The position numbers and the translations under genes are program-made. The notes beneath the pieces are model-generated. The model worked only from the letters and a program-made list of their open reading frames with translations. It was not told the DNA's origin and made no database searches. A DNA stretch of 48,018 bases, from NCBI GenBank assembly GCA_000697355.1, contig JNEN01001267.1, positions 1-48,018 on the forward strand. The letters are read 5' to 3'. This stretch comes from Syncephalastrum monosporum B8922 (taxonomy: Eukaryota; Mucoromycota; Mucoromycetes; Mucorales; Syncephalastraceae). Below, piece by piece: positions 1-10,171 of this stretch (position 1 is its first letter; every line of letters starts with the position of its first letter).

Positions 1-49
1 CCCCCCCCCACAGCTGCTTCAGCGCCAACAATAAACGATAGTGGAAATC

Positions 50-76
50 CAGTACTTCTTATTTTGGGACACTTTT
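50..76. repeat. Possible transposon terminal repeat
   Basis: The sequence starts CAGTACTTC and runs into a TTTTGGGACACTTTT block right next to the stop codon of the DDE transposase fragment. CAGT starts and GGGAC-type ends are usual for Tc1/mariner/IS630 termini, so this may be the outer end of the element. I found no matching inverted copy on the far side of the Fanzor gene, so the call rests on position and composition only. Confidence 0.25.
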
Positions 77-566
77 AAAGAGGTAGCTTGTTCAGACAAT
101 CTTCGATTTTTGCAACAGAGTAGCGACAAAATCCTTGAATATCCGCAATGAGCACTTGCCTACATGCGTCTGCAATACGCGACGACAGTGTTTCTTCATC
201 AAGAAGCCTTTCACGCTTAAGCTTGCTCTTGCAAACCATCCAAAATTGTTCGATTGGGTTTAGTTCGGGAGAATACGACGGGAGATACACGCATTTATAA
301 CCACGGTTCTCAATGGTCTTGCGAATATCAGTTGCCATATGTATTGGGGCGTTGTCCATAATGATGTTGCTGCCGTGCATCCGTGGATGACGGTCGAGGA
401 TGTCTAATGTGTGGACAATAAAATTGAAATAATGGCCCGTTACGGTGCCTGATCGTTTCGTGGTCGCTGATCCAGCTGTTTTGCGCTTCTTGGATGGTTG
501 ATACGGTCTGCGCAGCTTAATGTTTATCACACCAAAAGCAGATATAGCACCAAGGATAGTTGTCGT
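75..566 (-). pseudogene. DDE_3 transposase fragment (Tc1/mariner/IS630 type)
   Basis: This is the C-terminal half of a DDE superfamily transposase. The catalytic-core signature is clear: NIIMDNAPIH carries the second aspartate, followed by YLPSYSPELNPIEQFW with the terminal Glu and the NPIE-FW block, then a helical tail. The frame is open for about 164 codons. It reads back past the first in-frame valine through TTILGAISAFG, which is typical sequence upstream of the second Asp, and is then stopped by TAG at 567-569. The first catalytic Asp and the N-terminal helix-turn-helix are missing, so the gene is 5'-truncated and cannot be active. It lies back to back with the Fanzor remnant, probably inside the same element. 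Confidence 0.88.
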
Positions 567-594
567 CTATGCCCTGATAATCTAGTAACCATGA

Positions 595-1858
595 AGTATA
601 TATGGTGCTATAATTATTGAGCTCTCATCACATGCACTGCAGAGCGCGATGGGGTTCGTCTTCGACATCACGACCAAGGCTATTGCCACAGGGGACACAA
701 TCAAGCTTTCCAAGCGCGCCTACCACTGGAAGCTCCGCAAGCCCGTTCCTGGTACGACACTACCCGCCTATACCCCCGGTACATCTTTCAGGACAGACGG
801 GATTCGCCTTCTCCAAACTTTTACTAATTGGGTCAAGAAGCGGGAGGTTCACGGAAAGGAGCACTACCCAGACATCCTCTCGTTCCTGACAACGGACGCA
901 TCGAAATCTGTAAAGACCATTATCGGTATGGATTTCGGCGAAGTCTGCCCAGTAGCCTCTTTCGCCATGCCTGTCTGTCAAACAAGCGAGAAAAAGGGTA
1001 TCCAGATCTACGTTCGCCATCAAGAGATCCATGGCAAGACCAAATGCAATGCTCACTGGTTGGAGGACAGGAAAGACCGCCTAGGCATGCATCAAATCGA
1101 AGCAGAAATTTCAAGGCACGCCAAGGGTACAAACCAGCGGGACATCATGGGGAAATTGCGTTCTCCCAAGAAAATGGGCGAAGGGAACAGATTCGCGGTT
1201 TCTACACGAGTGCCTCTGTTGCACGCAAGTCCTGGACCACGCAGAGGTCTATCCGATCGCAAGTAGACCGCACTTGCAACCTGTTGCTAGGCACTGCGAA
1301 AAGAGTCGGTGAAGCAAACCGGGGCAACACGGGTATACTTGCAGTCCTTTATCAAGTGATCAACGGTGAGACACGCCACATCGCTTTTATGGCACGTGCA
1401 ATGTCCTTATTGTAGCTGGCCTCGACGGACAAGGCGGTAGTATTCCAAGAAAAGGCGCCATGTCACCGATGGACACCAACGTTCTGAGCGCACTGACACG
1501 CCATGCCAAGCAGCACGGATATCCATTGGTACGAACCAATGAATTCTGTACCAGCCAAGTCTGCCCACATTGCCTGCAAGAGGGCAAGCAGGTGTGCACC
1601 GTGTTCCCGCTCAAAAACATCATTCGTGTAAAGATGTGTCTGGAATGCAAATACTACTTCCACCGGGATGGAATGGCTGCACATAACATGGCCTTGGCGG
1701 CGGATGCCCTCCTAAGGACGGGCCAAAGGCCCAATTGCTTTATCCCGCCTTTTCTACGCGTCGACACCGAACATGGAGACAGCTCCCGGTCCCGCAAAAG
1801 GAAGAAATCAGGAGGTGGCGCCACCACATCCCGTTCAGACAGAAGAAGAACAGTATGA
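595..1858 (+). pseudogene. Fanzor (eukaryotic TnpB-like RNA-guided nuclease) pseudogene
   Basis: The remnant covers about 400 residues over three frames. Frame 1 (from about 595) carries the RuvC-I motif IIGMDFGEVCPVASFA, with its Asp codon at 931-933. Frame 3 takes over near 1175-1185 and gives the helical piece FYTSASVARKSWTTQRS. Frame 2 takes over near 1385-1400 and gives NVLIVAGLDGQ (RuvC-II region), a zinc ribbon with CPHC at 1562-1573 and CLEC at 1637-1648, and RuvC-III HRDGMAAHNMAL with its Asp codon at 1667-1669. RuvC split around a C4 ribbon with RD..AA.N is the OrfB/TnpB/Fanzor signature. The N-terminal wedge and recognition region is missing, and there are at least two frameshifts. 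The canonical RuvC-II Glu is not obvious; a GLDG sits there. Fanzors are known to ride in mariner-type elements, which fits the adjacent DDE fragment. Confidence 0.78.
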
Positions 1859-1930
1859 GCCAGTCATCAGACAGCTGGCTCGGGCATTTTGCCCGTATAG
1901 AGTTTCTATAAATATAGACCTCTTTTTTTT
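1857..1930 (+). ncRNA. Candidate omega RNA (Fanzor guide scaffold)
   Basis: Three hairpins stand shoulder to shoulder starting at the Fanzor stop codon. Hairpin 1 pairs 1857-1863 (GAGCCAG) with 1875-1881 (CTGGCTC). Hairpin 2 pairs CGGGCA at 1881-1886 with TGCCCG at 1890-1895 over a 3-nt loop. Hairpin 3 pairs TATAGA at 1896-1901 with TCTATA at 1905-1910 over a 3-nt loop. A run of T follows at about 1921-1930. In TnpB and Fanzor systems the guide scaffold is transcribed from the 3' end of the nuclease gene into the element end, so position and structure fit. The inference is structural only; no consensus from sister copies was available. Confidence 0.4.
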
Positions 1931-2122
1931 TGTCGGATGGGTGCAATGATGATGCCCCCCGCTATGATTGTAATCATGCTTTTTTATATCATTGTATACA
2001 TGTATATATCGAGAATTGTGGGAGACTAAGAAAGAAAAGAAAGGCAGATAGCTGATGCAGAATGAAGAGAGAGAGAAGAAAGAAGGAAATAGATAAAGAA
2101 TGAACGAGATGATGCAAACCAC
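1931..2122. other. Intergenic, 3' region of GMP synthase
   Basis: Purine-rich and AT-rich DNA between the Fanzor element and the GMP synthase stop codon, which lies on the minus strand. I see no gene here. The transposon's right-hand end may lie in this stretch but was not located. Confidence 0.5.
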
Positions 2123-3855
2123 TTATTCCCACTCGATCGTGGCCGGGGGCTTGGAGCTGATATCATAGACGACGCGGTTGACGCCCTTGACTTCGTTGAT
2201 GATGCGGGAGCTGATGCGCTTGAGGCAGACGAACCATTCGGCGCTGGAGCAGATATCGGCAGTCATGAAATCCTTGGTCTCGACGGCACGGAGAGCAATG
2301 ACCTGCTCATAGGTACGCTTGTCACCCATGACACCGACGGCCTTGACGGGCAGGAGCGCGGCATAGGCCTGCGAGATCTGGCGGTAGAAGCCGTTCTTCT
2401 TGATCTCCTCAATGTAGATGTGATCGGCAAGACGCGCAATGTCGACCTGCTCCTTGGTGACCTCGCCAAGGACACGGATGGCAATGCCCGGGCCGGGGAA
2501 GGGGTGGCGCCAGACCAGCTCATCATCGAGGCCGAGGATACTACCGAGGGCACGGACCTCGTCCTTGAAGAGCTCGCGGAGGGGCTCAATGAGCTTGAGC
2601 TTCATGTCCTCGAGGAGACCGCCGACGTTGTGGTGGGTCTTGATGGTCGCGGAGGGACCCTTGAAGGAGATAGACTCGATGACGTCGGGGTAGAGCGTGC
2701 CCTGGAGCAAGTATTCGATCTGGCCACCGCACTCCTTGTCGATCAGAGCGGCCTCGGCCTCAAAGACTTCGATGAAGGTGTTGCCAATGATCTTGCGCTT
2801 CTTCTCGGGGTCGGTGACGCCCTTGAGACGGCCCAAGAACAGGTCGGAAGCCTGGCTGACCTTGATGTTGATGCCCATCTTGTCGCCGAGCATCTTTTGT
2901 ACGAGCTGGCACTCGTTCAGGCGCATGACGCCGTTGTCGACGAGGATGGCGTGGAAACGGTCGCCGATGGCCTCGTGCATGAGCTTGGCAGCCACGGTCG
3001 AGTCAACACCACCAGAGACGGCGCCAACGACACGGCCGGTGGGGCCGACGATGCTGCGGATGCGTTCGATCTCCTTGTCAACGAAGGATTCCTACAAGAG
3101 AGAGAGAGAGAGGAACGGTCAGACACAGTCGATCATATCGTGTTTTAGCTTACCATAGTCCAGCCGGCCTCGCACTCACAGATACCAATGACGAAGTTCT
3201 TGAGGAGGGCCTGGCCATCGACGGTGTGGGTGACCTCGGGGTGGAACTGGATACCAAAGAAGAGCTTCTCGTCGTGGGCGACAGCGGCAAAGGGAGCGGT
3301 GCGCGTGTTGGCAATGACGCTGAAGCCGGGAGCAGCAGCGGAGACCTGGTCACCGTGACTCATCCAGACCTGGCATAGACGGGTGAGAAATTATTACTGA
3401 AAAAATAGAAAACTTTTTTTCCTGGCTACCTGGATCTCGCCCTCGAGACCATCGAAGAGCCTATCAATGAAGGGGTGGTTGGGGTGCTTGACAATGTTGA
3501 GCATGGCGTGGCCATACTCGCGGTGCTCGCAAGCCTCGACCTTGCCACCCATGTGGATCGTCATTTCCTGCAGACCGTAGCAGACGCCGAGAATGGGGAC
3601 ACCGGCATCGAACACGGCGGGGTCAACACGCGGGGCGTCCTGGTCATAGACGGAGTAGGGCGAGCCGGAGAGGATGATACCCTTGGGCTTGAAGTGGAGG
3701 TCGGCCATCTTTTGGGTGCACGGCAGCAGCTCACAGTAGACGCCGAGCTCACGGATACGGCGTGTAATCAAGTGAGAGTATTGCGAGCCAAAGTCGAGGA
3801 TAAGGACGGTATCGTACAGCTGGTTGACTTGCGTCACCTTTTCTTGGCTCGTCAT
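2123..3855 (-). CDS. GUA1: GMP synthase (glutamine-hydrolysing)
   Basis: Converts XMP, glutamine and ATP to GMP, the last step of guanine nucleotide synthesis, in the cytosol. Exons are 3430-3855, 3154-3369 and 2123-3091, giving 536 aa, the usual length for the family. The class I glutamine amidotransferase domain has nucleophile Cys92 in GVCYGLQ and His185/Glu187 in QFHPEV. The ATP pyrophosphatase domain opens with the P-loop SGGVDST at about 240-246. The C-terminal dimerisation domain ends in PPATIEWE. Exon joins restore the family sequence, for example [13 protein letters not shown] and GWTM-ESFVDKE. Donors are GTAGCC and GTAAGC, and acceptors are CCAG and GTAG. The start is MTSQEKV, directly before the amidotransferase strand. 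No frame damage is seen. Confidence 0.98.
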
Positions 3856-4542
3856 TGTGCGTGTGATTTAGAGAAAGAAGTTGTGGAAGGGGTGTCAAAG
3901 ACGGAGGGGTTAGAATGTCAAAAAAAAATTGTGGTCTCGCATTATTATAAGCCACCCAATTTTCATGAGGGAGGATGGGCGAGCGGTGCCTTTTTGTGTG
4001 TGTGGGATGGGAGATGAATTTTGTGTTTTGAATGCCCGTTCGGTCGCTCATGACAGGGCGCAGAAAGAAAGGAACTTTAGACAATAACGTTGAGGATCTT
4101 CGCTTTCTCTTTGGCTCGCTCGTCTGCGGCTGGGATCCAAGGGGAAAGAGAGAAAGAAAAGAGAAGACAAAGGATGATTGTTTATAACGAGACGAATTAT
4201 TAATAAAGTGGCTGCACGGGGAGGGCGTACGACATGGGCAGTACCACCCAGCGTGACCTTATTTCTAGTTTGCCAGTGACGGTCTTGATTGTAAATTGTA
4301 AATGAGCCGTTCAAGAGGTCCTGCCTTACTTGGCTAGCCTTCTATGGACAAACCGTGCGCACGTCACACAAACTTCATTCCCTTTTTCTTTCACTTACCC
4401 CTTTCGCGCCATTCTATTCCTCCCCTTCCTCCACCTGCCTTTTCCTTGAAAGTCTCCCGCGCGCCCTCGCTGTTTTTTTTTTCTTTTTGTTCCTTTCTCC
4501 GGATGCTTGGTTTGATTTGTATATCATTCATACATACCGTGT
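3856..4542. other. Upstream region of GMP synthase
   Basis: Contains the minus-strand promoter and leader of GMP synthase and pyrimidine-rich DNA. No coding sequence with family or codon support was seen; short ORFs on both strands are low-complexity Leu/Phe/Ser readings. Confidence 0.5.
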
Positions 4543-5180
4543 TTACCAACATTGATTGACTATGTGTTGCGCGCCGCGTCGAATATTGGTCCAGTGCATT
4601 CCATCACTGGGTTGCTCCTGAACCATGGCATTGGCACCAAAATGACACTTGATATATGCAAGGCGTAAAAGCTCATTGAATTCCTCTTTTGGATGTAATC
4701 GACAGGTTCGTGGTGGTAGAGACGTGAAACTCGAAAAGGAAGTGCATATCCGTAGACGCGTCAAAGAACAATACTCAAATTGTAACTGACAACTTTGACA
4801 AATGGCCTGATCATGTAGTGGATGTGTATAAAAAATCAGCTCATGTAAGTCGGATGCAGTTCCCGGGTGGATTCTGGCTTCTTTGGCAGCTTCGGTGATG
4901 TTCATGCCAGTATTTTGCATCGATGAGATAAACTGCTGAACATCCTTGAGCTATACTTCCTCAACGTCCATTACATGGCTTTCGCTTAATATATAAAGTA
5001 TATATTCTATTACGTCTGTGCCTTTGTCAGATAAATGTTAAAGTTGCTTAATAATTCCACGAGCATTCGTCATTTTTATGCAAGGAACGAACAGTGCTTC
5101 CTATGTCATCTTGAACCGTCGTATCATCGACACTACCAGGAGGAACCTCCTCTAAGATATTCACCAGTGGGAGCATAATG
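4543..5180 (-). pseudogene. Decayed transposase-like relic
   Basis: Reading the minus strand from about 5176 gives a short open stretch (MLPLVNILEEVPPGS...) that stops near 5050. A second stretch from about 4970 begins MDVEEV, meets a stop, then reads LKDVQQFISSMQNTG and MNITEAAKEARIHPGTA, ending at 4543. The second block resembles the helix-turn-helix head of fungal Tc1/IS630-type transposases, in which TEAAK..GIHP-like sequence is common. Stops and the absence of any DDE motif mark it as a relic. The family assignment is tentative; it could be unrelated noise in a repeat-derived stretch. Confidence 0.3.
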
Positions 5181-5641
5181 GTAAAAAATGATGTCCATTG
5201 TGTATTTCGTTTGCAAGATATATGAGAATGTGGGTAACAATGCTGAGAAGTAAAGCATTAAAAAACCAGGAACGAAAATCACTACGATTGCATAGTGGCA
5301 TCACCTTACATTTGGGAACGAATCACAGCCAATCAAAAGTCAGCAGTAGTAAATGGGAATCAATGTAACACACAAACAGACACGCACGCACGCTACCTCC
5401 ACCTTTTTTCCTTTCTTTTTTTCCTTTCGGTCTCTTTTTACCCCTTTCCCTCCTTCGCATACTCCGCGCCTCTCGATACTTTTTTTTTTTTACCACACAT
5501 TTGGGCTCCTTTCACTCTACGCGCTAGCGACAAGACCGATCGCTTTCCTTTCTCTTTTTCCCTTCTTTCCCTTCCGGTGCATGCGCTAGAGACCTTTCTG
5601 TCCTTTCTTCGTCTACTGTCTTTAATATCAACGCCGTCCTC
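5181..5641. other. Promoter and leader of the H2A-fold gene
   Basis: AT-rich DNA grading into a strongly pyrimidine-rich leader from about 5395 to 5640, directly before the start codon. Pyrimidine-rich leaders of this kind precede several genes in the window. No coding sequence is supported. Confidence 0.45.
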
Positions 5642-8018
5642 ATGAAGGGTGAACCTACCGCCGTCGACGCTGCCCTCGAACCCTATTCACAGCCCGCTCC
5701 CACCAACGGCACCACCACCACTACCACCACTGCTACCACCACCACCGCCGCCGCCGTAACAACACCACCACCACCCTCAGCCGTTCCAACCTCAGTCCCA
5801 CCGCCGTTACCCTCCCACTCTGAGGCCCGCTACGTCTGCCATCGTGCCGCCAATGCCATCATCACAGAAGTGGATCCCTTGCGGGTATCGACCGATGCCC
5901 TGCAGGCCATCAATCACTTTCTAGACGAGTTTCTGTCCGTCCTGCTCTCATCGTCCCTGTCGCTCGATCTGTCTCGTATCAAATCGGTTGTCCTGGCGCT
6001 GTTGCCCAGCAGCCTCGGCAAGAACGCTATCGTCGAGGCCGAGCTGCAGGTCAAATCGTTTACGGAGACGAACGCTATCGACTTTGATGCGTACGAACGT
6101 ATGAGGAGCATGACCGACGAGGACTTTCCGCTCCCACAAGTACTCCTATCGCTGCGTACGCAGTGTGTGGACTACTGCACCCTTGCGGAGAAGAATCACC
6201 AGCAGCCCAACAAGTCGCTGACACCCGACCGTGAGATGCTTGTTTCACCCATCGTCGTCGTTTATATCACCACCGTCATTGAGCACATGGCAGAGTATAT
6301 CTTGACTGCCATCGCCATGACAGCCGAGCATGAGGATACCGAACACATTCGCCTCAAAGAAGTCTATCTCGCCCTGATCGATGATGTCCAGGTGGGCTCT
6401 CTCTTCCATCGTATGGACCTGCGCGAGCGCCTTGAGGTAAAACCAAAAAAAAAAAAAAATCAGAAACCACAGAAAAAAAAATACAGCACGGGCCCAGGAT
6501 AAAGTTTAGCTCAATGTATATATGCATATGTGAATTAATATACAGAAACGAACCTCTGCGTTTCACCACACCCGCGCGTCTGCAGCGTTGCCATCACCCG
6601 CACCAAGCCCCGTGACATCCACGAAGAAACATAACGCACAGCAACGTGAATCGAATCAGATCGACCCATATCTGGATTCCGCCATCAGCTACGACGACGT
6701 CGACGAGATCGACACCCCCACCAGCCCTCCCCCGAGCGGCCGGTCTTCGCACTGGCAGCGGCCCATGTCCATCCTCAGCACCAGCACCAGCACCAACACG
6801 ATCGCGTCCACCAACTCGTCTGGTAGCAAGAAGGGCTTCCGGCTGTTTCGCAAAGACACAAAGAACAGCACCCAATCCGACCCGCCTCTCCACAGCTCTC
6901 ACCAGCACAGCAGCCAAAAGCCGCTCAATACCGTCTCTGTATATAGTTCCGACTCTCCCGCCATCGATTTCGAGGACCTCATCCGGTCAGGCAATACGGT
7001 CCGCGTCTCGCTGACGCCCAACCGGCTCAAGTCGATTGAAATCACAAGTGACCACGCCCGTGATGACAGCGATAATGCCAGTTTCTTTCGAAGGAAGCTC
7101 AACAAGCGTAGCTCGCAGCGATCTGCAAAGCAACAACAGCAACAGCAACAACAGATGCAAATGCAACAACAGCAACAGCAGCAGCCCAAATCGCCACCCC
7201 TTTCCCCGACACCCCCAAAGACGAGCATGGAAAAAGCAAGCTTGGATCAGCCACGCGGGCCCAGCCTGGAGGCGCCGTCTGCACCCTTCGAGAACCCGCG
7301 CACGGCACCCAAGCCTCCCCATAAGAACTTGCGCACATCTGACCCGGCAGAACACAAGATCCGATGGAGCGATACGAACGACGACAGGCGCGGGTCGCCC
7401 AAACACTCGCTCGAGTCCTTGCCGGCCCTGAACGAGGAAGACGAGGGCGTGTCTCGGCCGACACGCCGACCACTGAAAAATCGGGTCGAGCGACCCTCCA
7501 GCATGGTCGCGAAACGCGCGTCCATGAACCTCAGCAACCGGCCCACCTCCTTCCACGAGAGCTTTGCGATGCAAGAGAACCATCCGAACCCGCTGCTCCT
7601 GCACCAGGATCCGGGCCTGGTCCGCGACAAGGTCCTCAAGTTTGAGCAGCCGCCCGCGCAGCCCGAACAGAACGCGGCCTCCTCTTCACGGAGGGAGCGC
7701 ATGCTGCACCTGCTGCGGCAGGATGCGACCACGATCGAGCAGCGCGCGTCCGTGTTTCGGCCCGCCCGCCAGGTGACCCCCGTCGAGGTCGGCGTCCAGA
7801 CCGATCCGATCGAGCTCGTCCCGCACGTCGTCGTGACCTCCGAGGGCAAGACCAAGAAGGGCGAAGGACGGCGGCCCTCGCAGTTTAGCATCCGCAGCTC
7901 GGCGAGCGAGCGAGGCGTCATTGAGGGTGATGAGGAGTGGTTCGTTCCCGATGAAGATTGGGAGGAGGACGAGCGGGAGCAGGAGCATACGCTGGTGGAA
8001 TGGCTCCTAGGCGAGTAA
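5642..8018 (+). CDS. Histone-fold (H2A-like) protein with long disordered tail
   Basis: Exons are 5642-6436 and 6546-8018 (intron donor GTAAAA, acceptor TACAG), giving 755 aa. After a Thr/Pro-rich head, residues of about 60-140 (RYVCHRAANAII...) and 201-255 form paired helical segments. The second segment, SPIVVVYITTVIEHMAEYIL then TEHIRLKEVYLALIDD, follows the histone H2A pattern of a VYL..VLEYL helix and an I..RH..LAI.ND turn. The rest is disordered: Ser/Pro-rich, with a Gln tract near 460-480, mostly basic, then an acidic C-terminus ending near EWLLGE. I do not recognise a named orthologue. The fold suggests nuclear or scaffold roles, but that is inference. The acceptor at 6545 was chosen because the nearer CAG at 6583-6585 breaks the frame. 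Confidence 0.75.
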
Positions 8019-8413
8019 AAAAGAAAAAAGAAAGAAGAGCCTCTCTCCTTTACCCTTCTTTTTTTTTTCCCTTTGTACACGACTAGCGCAAGACACATAC
8101 ACAGACAGCTGGTTCCCCCCCCCCCTTTTCTCTCAAACCATTTACACCATCATCTACTGACGCTCTAACTACTTACCACATTTACGTACTCGCCTTCGCC
8201 CCTTTCTTAAAAGTATAGTATCTCTCTGTCTCTCTGTCTCTCTCCATTGTTCACTGTGCCTCATCTCTCTCGATCTCGTCCCGCCTTTTTTGCCCGCCCT
8301 CCCTCTGCCTCCTCCCTTGACCTCGATTCCTTGTCTTTTGTTCCTTTAGCCGTACTATGTCCTCCTGAGTTCCATATCTTTCAATCATATTATACAAATA
8401 CAACCTCTATTTC
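8019..8413. other. Convergent 3' intergenic region
   Basis: Pyrimidine-rich spacer between the ends of the H2A-fold gene (+) and GET5 (-), with a C-run at 8116-8125 and CTCTGT repeats near 8222-8245. No gene was seen. Confidence 0.5.
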
Positions 8414-9120
8414 TTAATCTTTCTTCCATTTTTCCAAGACCAGTCGCGTATCGTTTTCGTTTTGCAGCTGTTCTTGCACGACGCGCTCGACGGCCGTCCA
8501 AAAAGCAGGATCCTTCAGCTTCTGCTCTGCGTCGGCAGACAAAGCGTCGGATGGGGGCGCAGGAGCACCGGGGGCAGGCGTCGGTGCTTTGGTGACCATC
8601 AGGTGAAGGACGGCGCCGTTACTGATGCTGTAGTCGCAGAGAGACTTTGTGTCTGCGAGGGCCTTGCCCTTGAGAAGCAGGCGCTGGCGGTCGACGGGTG
8701 TCTTGTTGTGTGCGTAAATGCGTGCTTTGAGGTCGGACACGGTGTCGCTTGGGTCCAGGTCGCCCACGTTGAACTGCGAGGCAGGCTTGAGGATCTTGAC
8801 CGTCACGGAGATGGTCTGTCGCGTAGATTCTATGGGCGTGTTGTCAGTCATTGTATTTGCAGACACGGGAGTCTTTCGGTTTTGGCTTTTACCGTCTGAG
8901 CCGGCTCCAGCAGCGGATGGGACGTCCTTGGATGGAGGTTGGCGCTACAGCACAAGCATGAGATGGACGGGTGTCTGCTGCATGAAATATCATTTACCTT
9001 GATGCGAAGTGGGGATGGTTCAGGACGGGTGGTATAATCGCTGCCATAGCGTACAGAGCGCGACGACAAAGTCTCGAGGTAGTGTTGTATAAAGTTGTTC
9101 TCGTCAGGTACGACCAGCAT
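8414..9120 (-). CDS. GET5: GET5/MDY2-like ubiquitin-fold factor of tail-anchored protein insertion
   Basis: Exons are 8998-9120, 8893-8944 and 8414-8829, giving 196 aa (yeast Mdy2 is 212). The N-terminal 41 residues contain NFIQHYLETL, matching the helix that binds Get4 in the family. A ubiquitin-like domain spans about 65-140 with the core RQRLLLKGKALAD. A Pro/Ala linker leads to a C-terminal helical dimerisation segment starting FWTAVERVV. Get5 with Get4 and Sgt2 hands tail-anchored proteins to Get3 in the cytosol. Taken alone, the last exon looks like a short ubiquitin-like protein starting at an internal ATG at 8851. The upstream exons restore the family N-terminus and keep phase (123+52+416 = 591 nt), so I prefer the three-exon model. 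Exon 2 is only 52 nt. Confidence 0.82.
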
Positions 9121-10171
9121 GCTGTAAAGTAATGTTTAGAAAAACGAGATACAGTAGAAAAGTGCTGTCCTGCTACGAATGTTCATTTTTTGAGCCCGCC
9201 CCTCGAGACCCTCCCCTCCTTCCCGCGCGCGTGTCTCCCAAATTAACCAAAAGAAAACGGAGGAAGAAATCCAAAGGCAATATGGGCAAGCAGCTTTGAA
9301 TTACAGCAGCAGCTACGAACTATCCATTATTTCAACTCGACAGCGCTGGAAAGCGTACATTCTCTCAAAAGCGTACATCACCCGAAAAGACAACAGGACT
9401 CTACCAAAAAGCTCGTAGGACAAAACCAGCTAACAAGAGGAGATCATAGCTAGCAAACCCTCTGCAGAGCTCATGAGGCCCCTATGCCCTTCTGTAGCAT
9501 AGGTTGTGCTGCCTACCACACAAATCACTTGCTGAAAGGCATCGAGAGAGGCGACGTATGTCTTTAATTCGCGAGATGTGCTTTATGGATGGTTCGCAGC
9601 GACTTTTGGCAGAAGCGATCTGCAGATCGCCTTGGCATGGATATCTGCAAGGTTCTATTCAACTTGGGTTGCATATGAATACTTGCATCTAATTATTTAC
9701 CCATTCATGACAGGCAGAGGCACCTTTGGATAGGCAAATAGCATGTTTGATTTCTTTCTTTTTTTCTACTGAAGACCAGCGTGGGTACCCAATGATTGGA
9801 CATACAGACAGAAGATCATGCAGACAAAAAAAAACAGAAAAAAAACATAGGTCTGGCTTTTGCTATGGCGCCATCCTTTCCACTTTTGTCCAAGGACGAC
9901 GGATCACGACCGCACAATACGACGAGAGCCTGGCCATAGCTGCACTTCTGGCCGAAACAGGTGGATACAAGGCGGCAGTAACGGCAACAGAAAAGAGTCG
10001 GCCATGCGTGATCGTGCCACGTCAGCCATACAAAGAAAAAATCAGAGCGCGATTTGGGCGGGTGTCACTCAGTGAGACACAGACACAGACATTCTTTTAT
10101 TTCGCACTCTCTCTCTCTCTCCCTCTCTGTTTCTCTCTCCCCCTCTACTTTATACACTCTATTATTAAAAT
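9121..10171. promoter_or_regulatory. Bidirectional intergenic region between GET5 and SEC66
   Basis: About 1.05 kb separates two divergent start codons. The SEC66 side ends in a CTCTCTCT-rich leader (10106-10150). The middle is AT-rich with no coding support, and short ORFs there have no family features. Whether one shared promoter or two separate promoters act here cannot be told from sequence. Confidence 0.4.

Noticed and set aside
617..1132. Overlapping ORFs on both strands through the Fanzor region
   Set aside because: They lack any domain and overlap the frames carrying RuvC and zinc-ribbon motifs.
2420..3158. Long plus-strand ORFs (up to 242 aa) antisense to GMP synthase
   Set aside because: Shadow frames of a codon-biased exon; composition Asp/Val/Glu/Leu-rich with no family.
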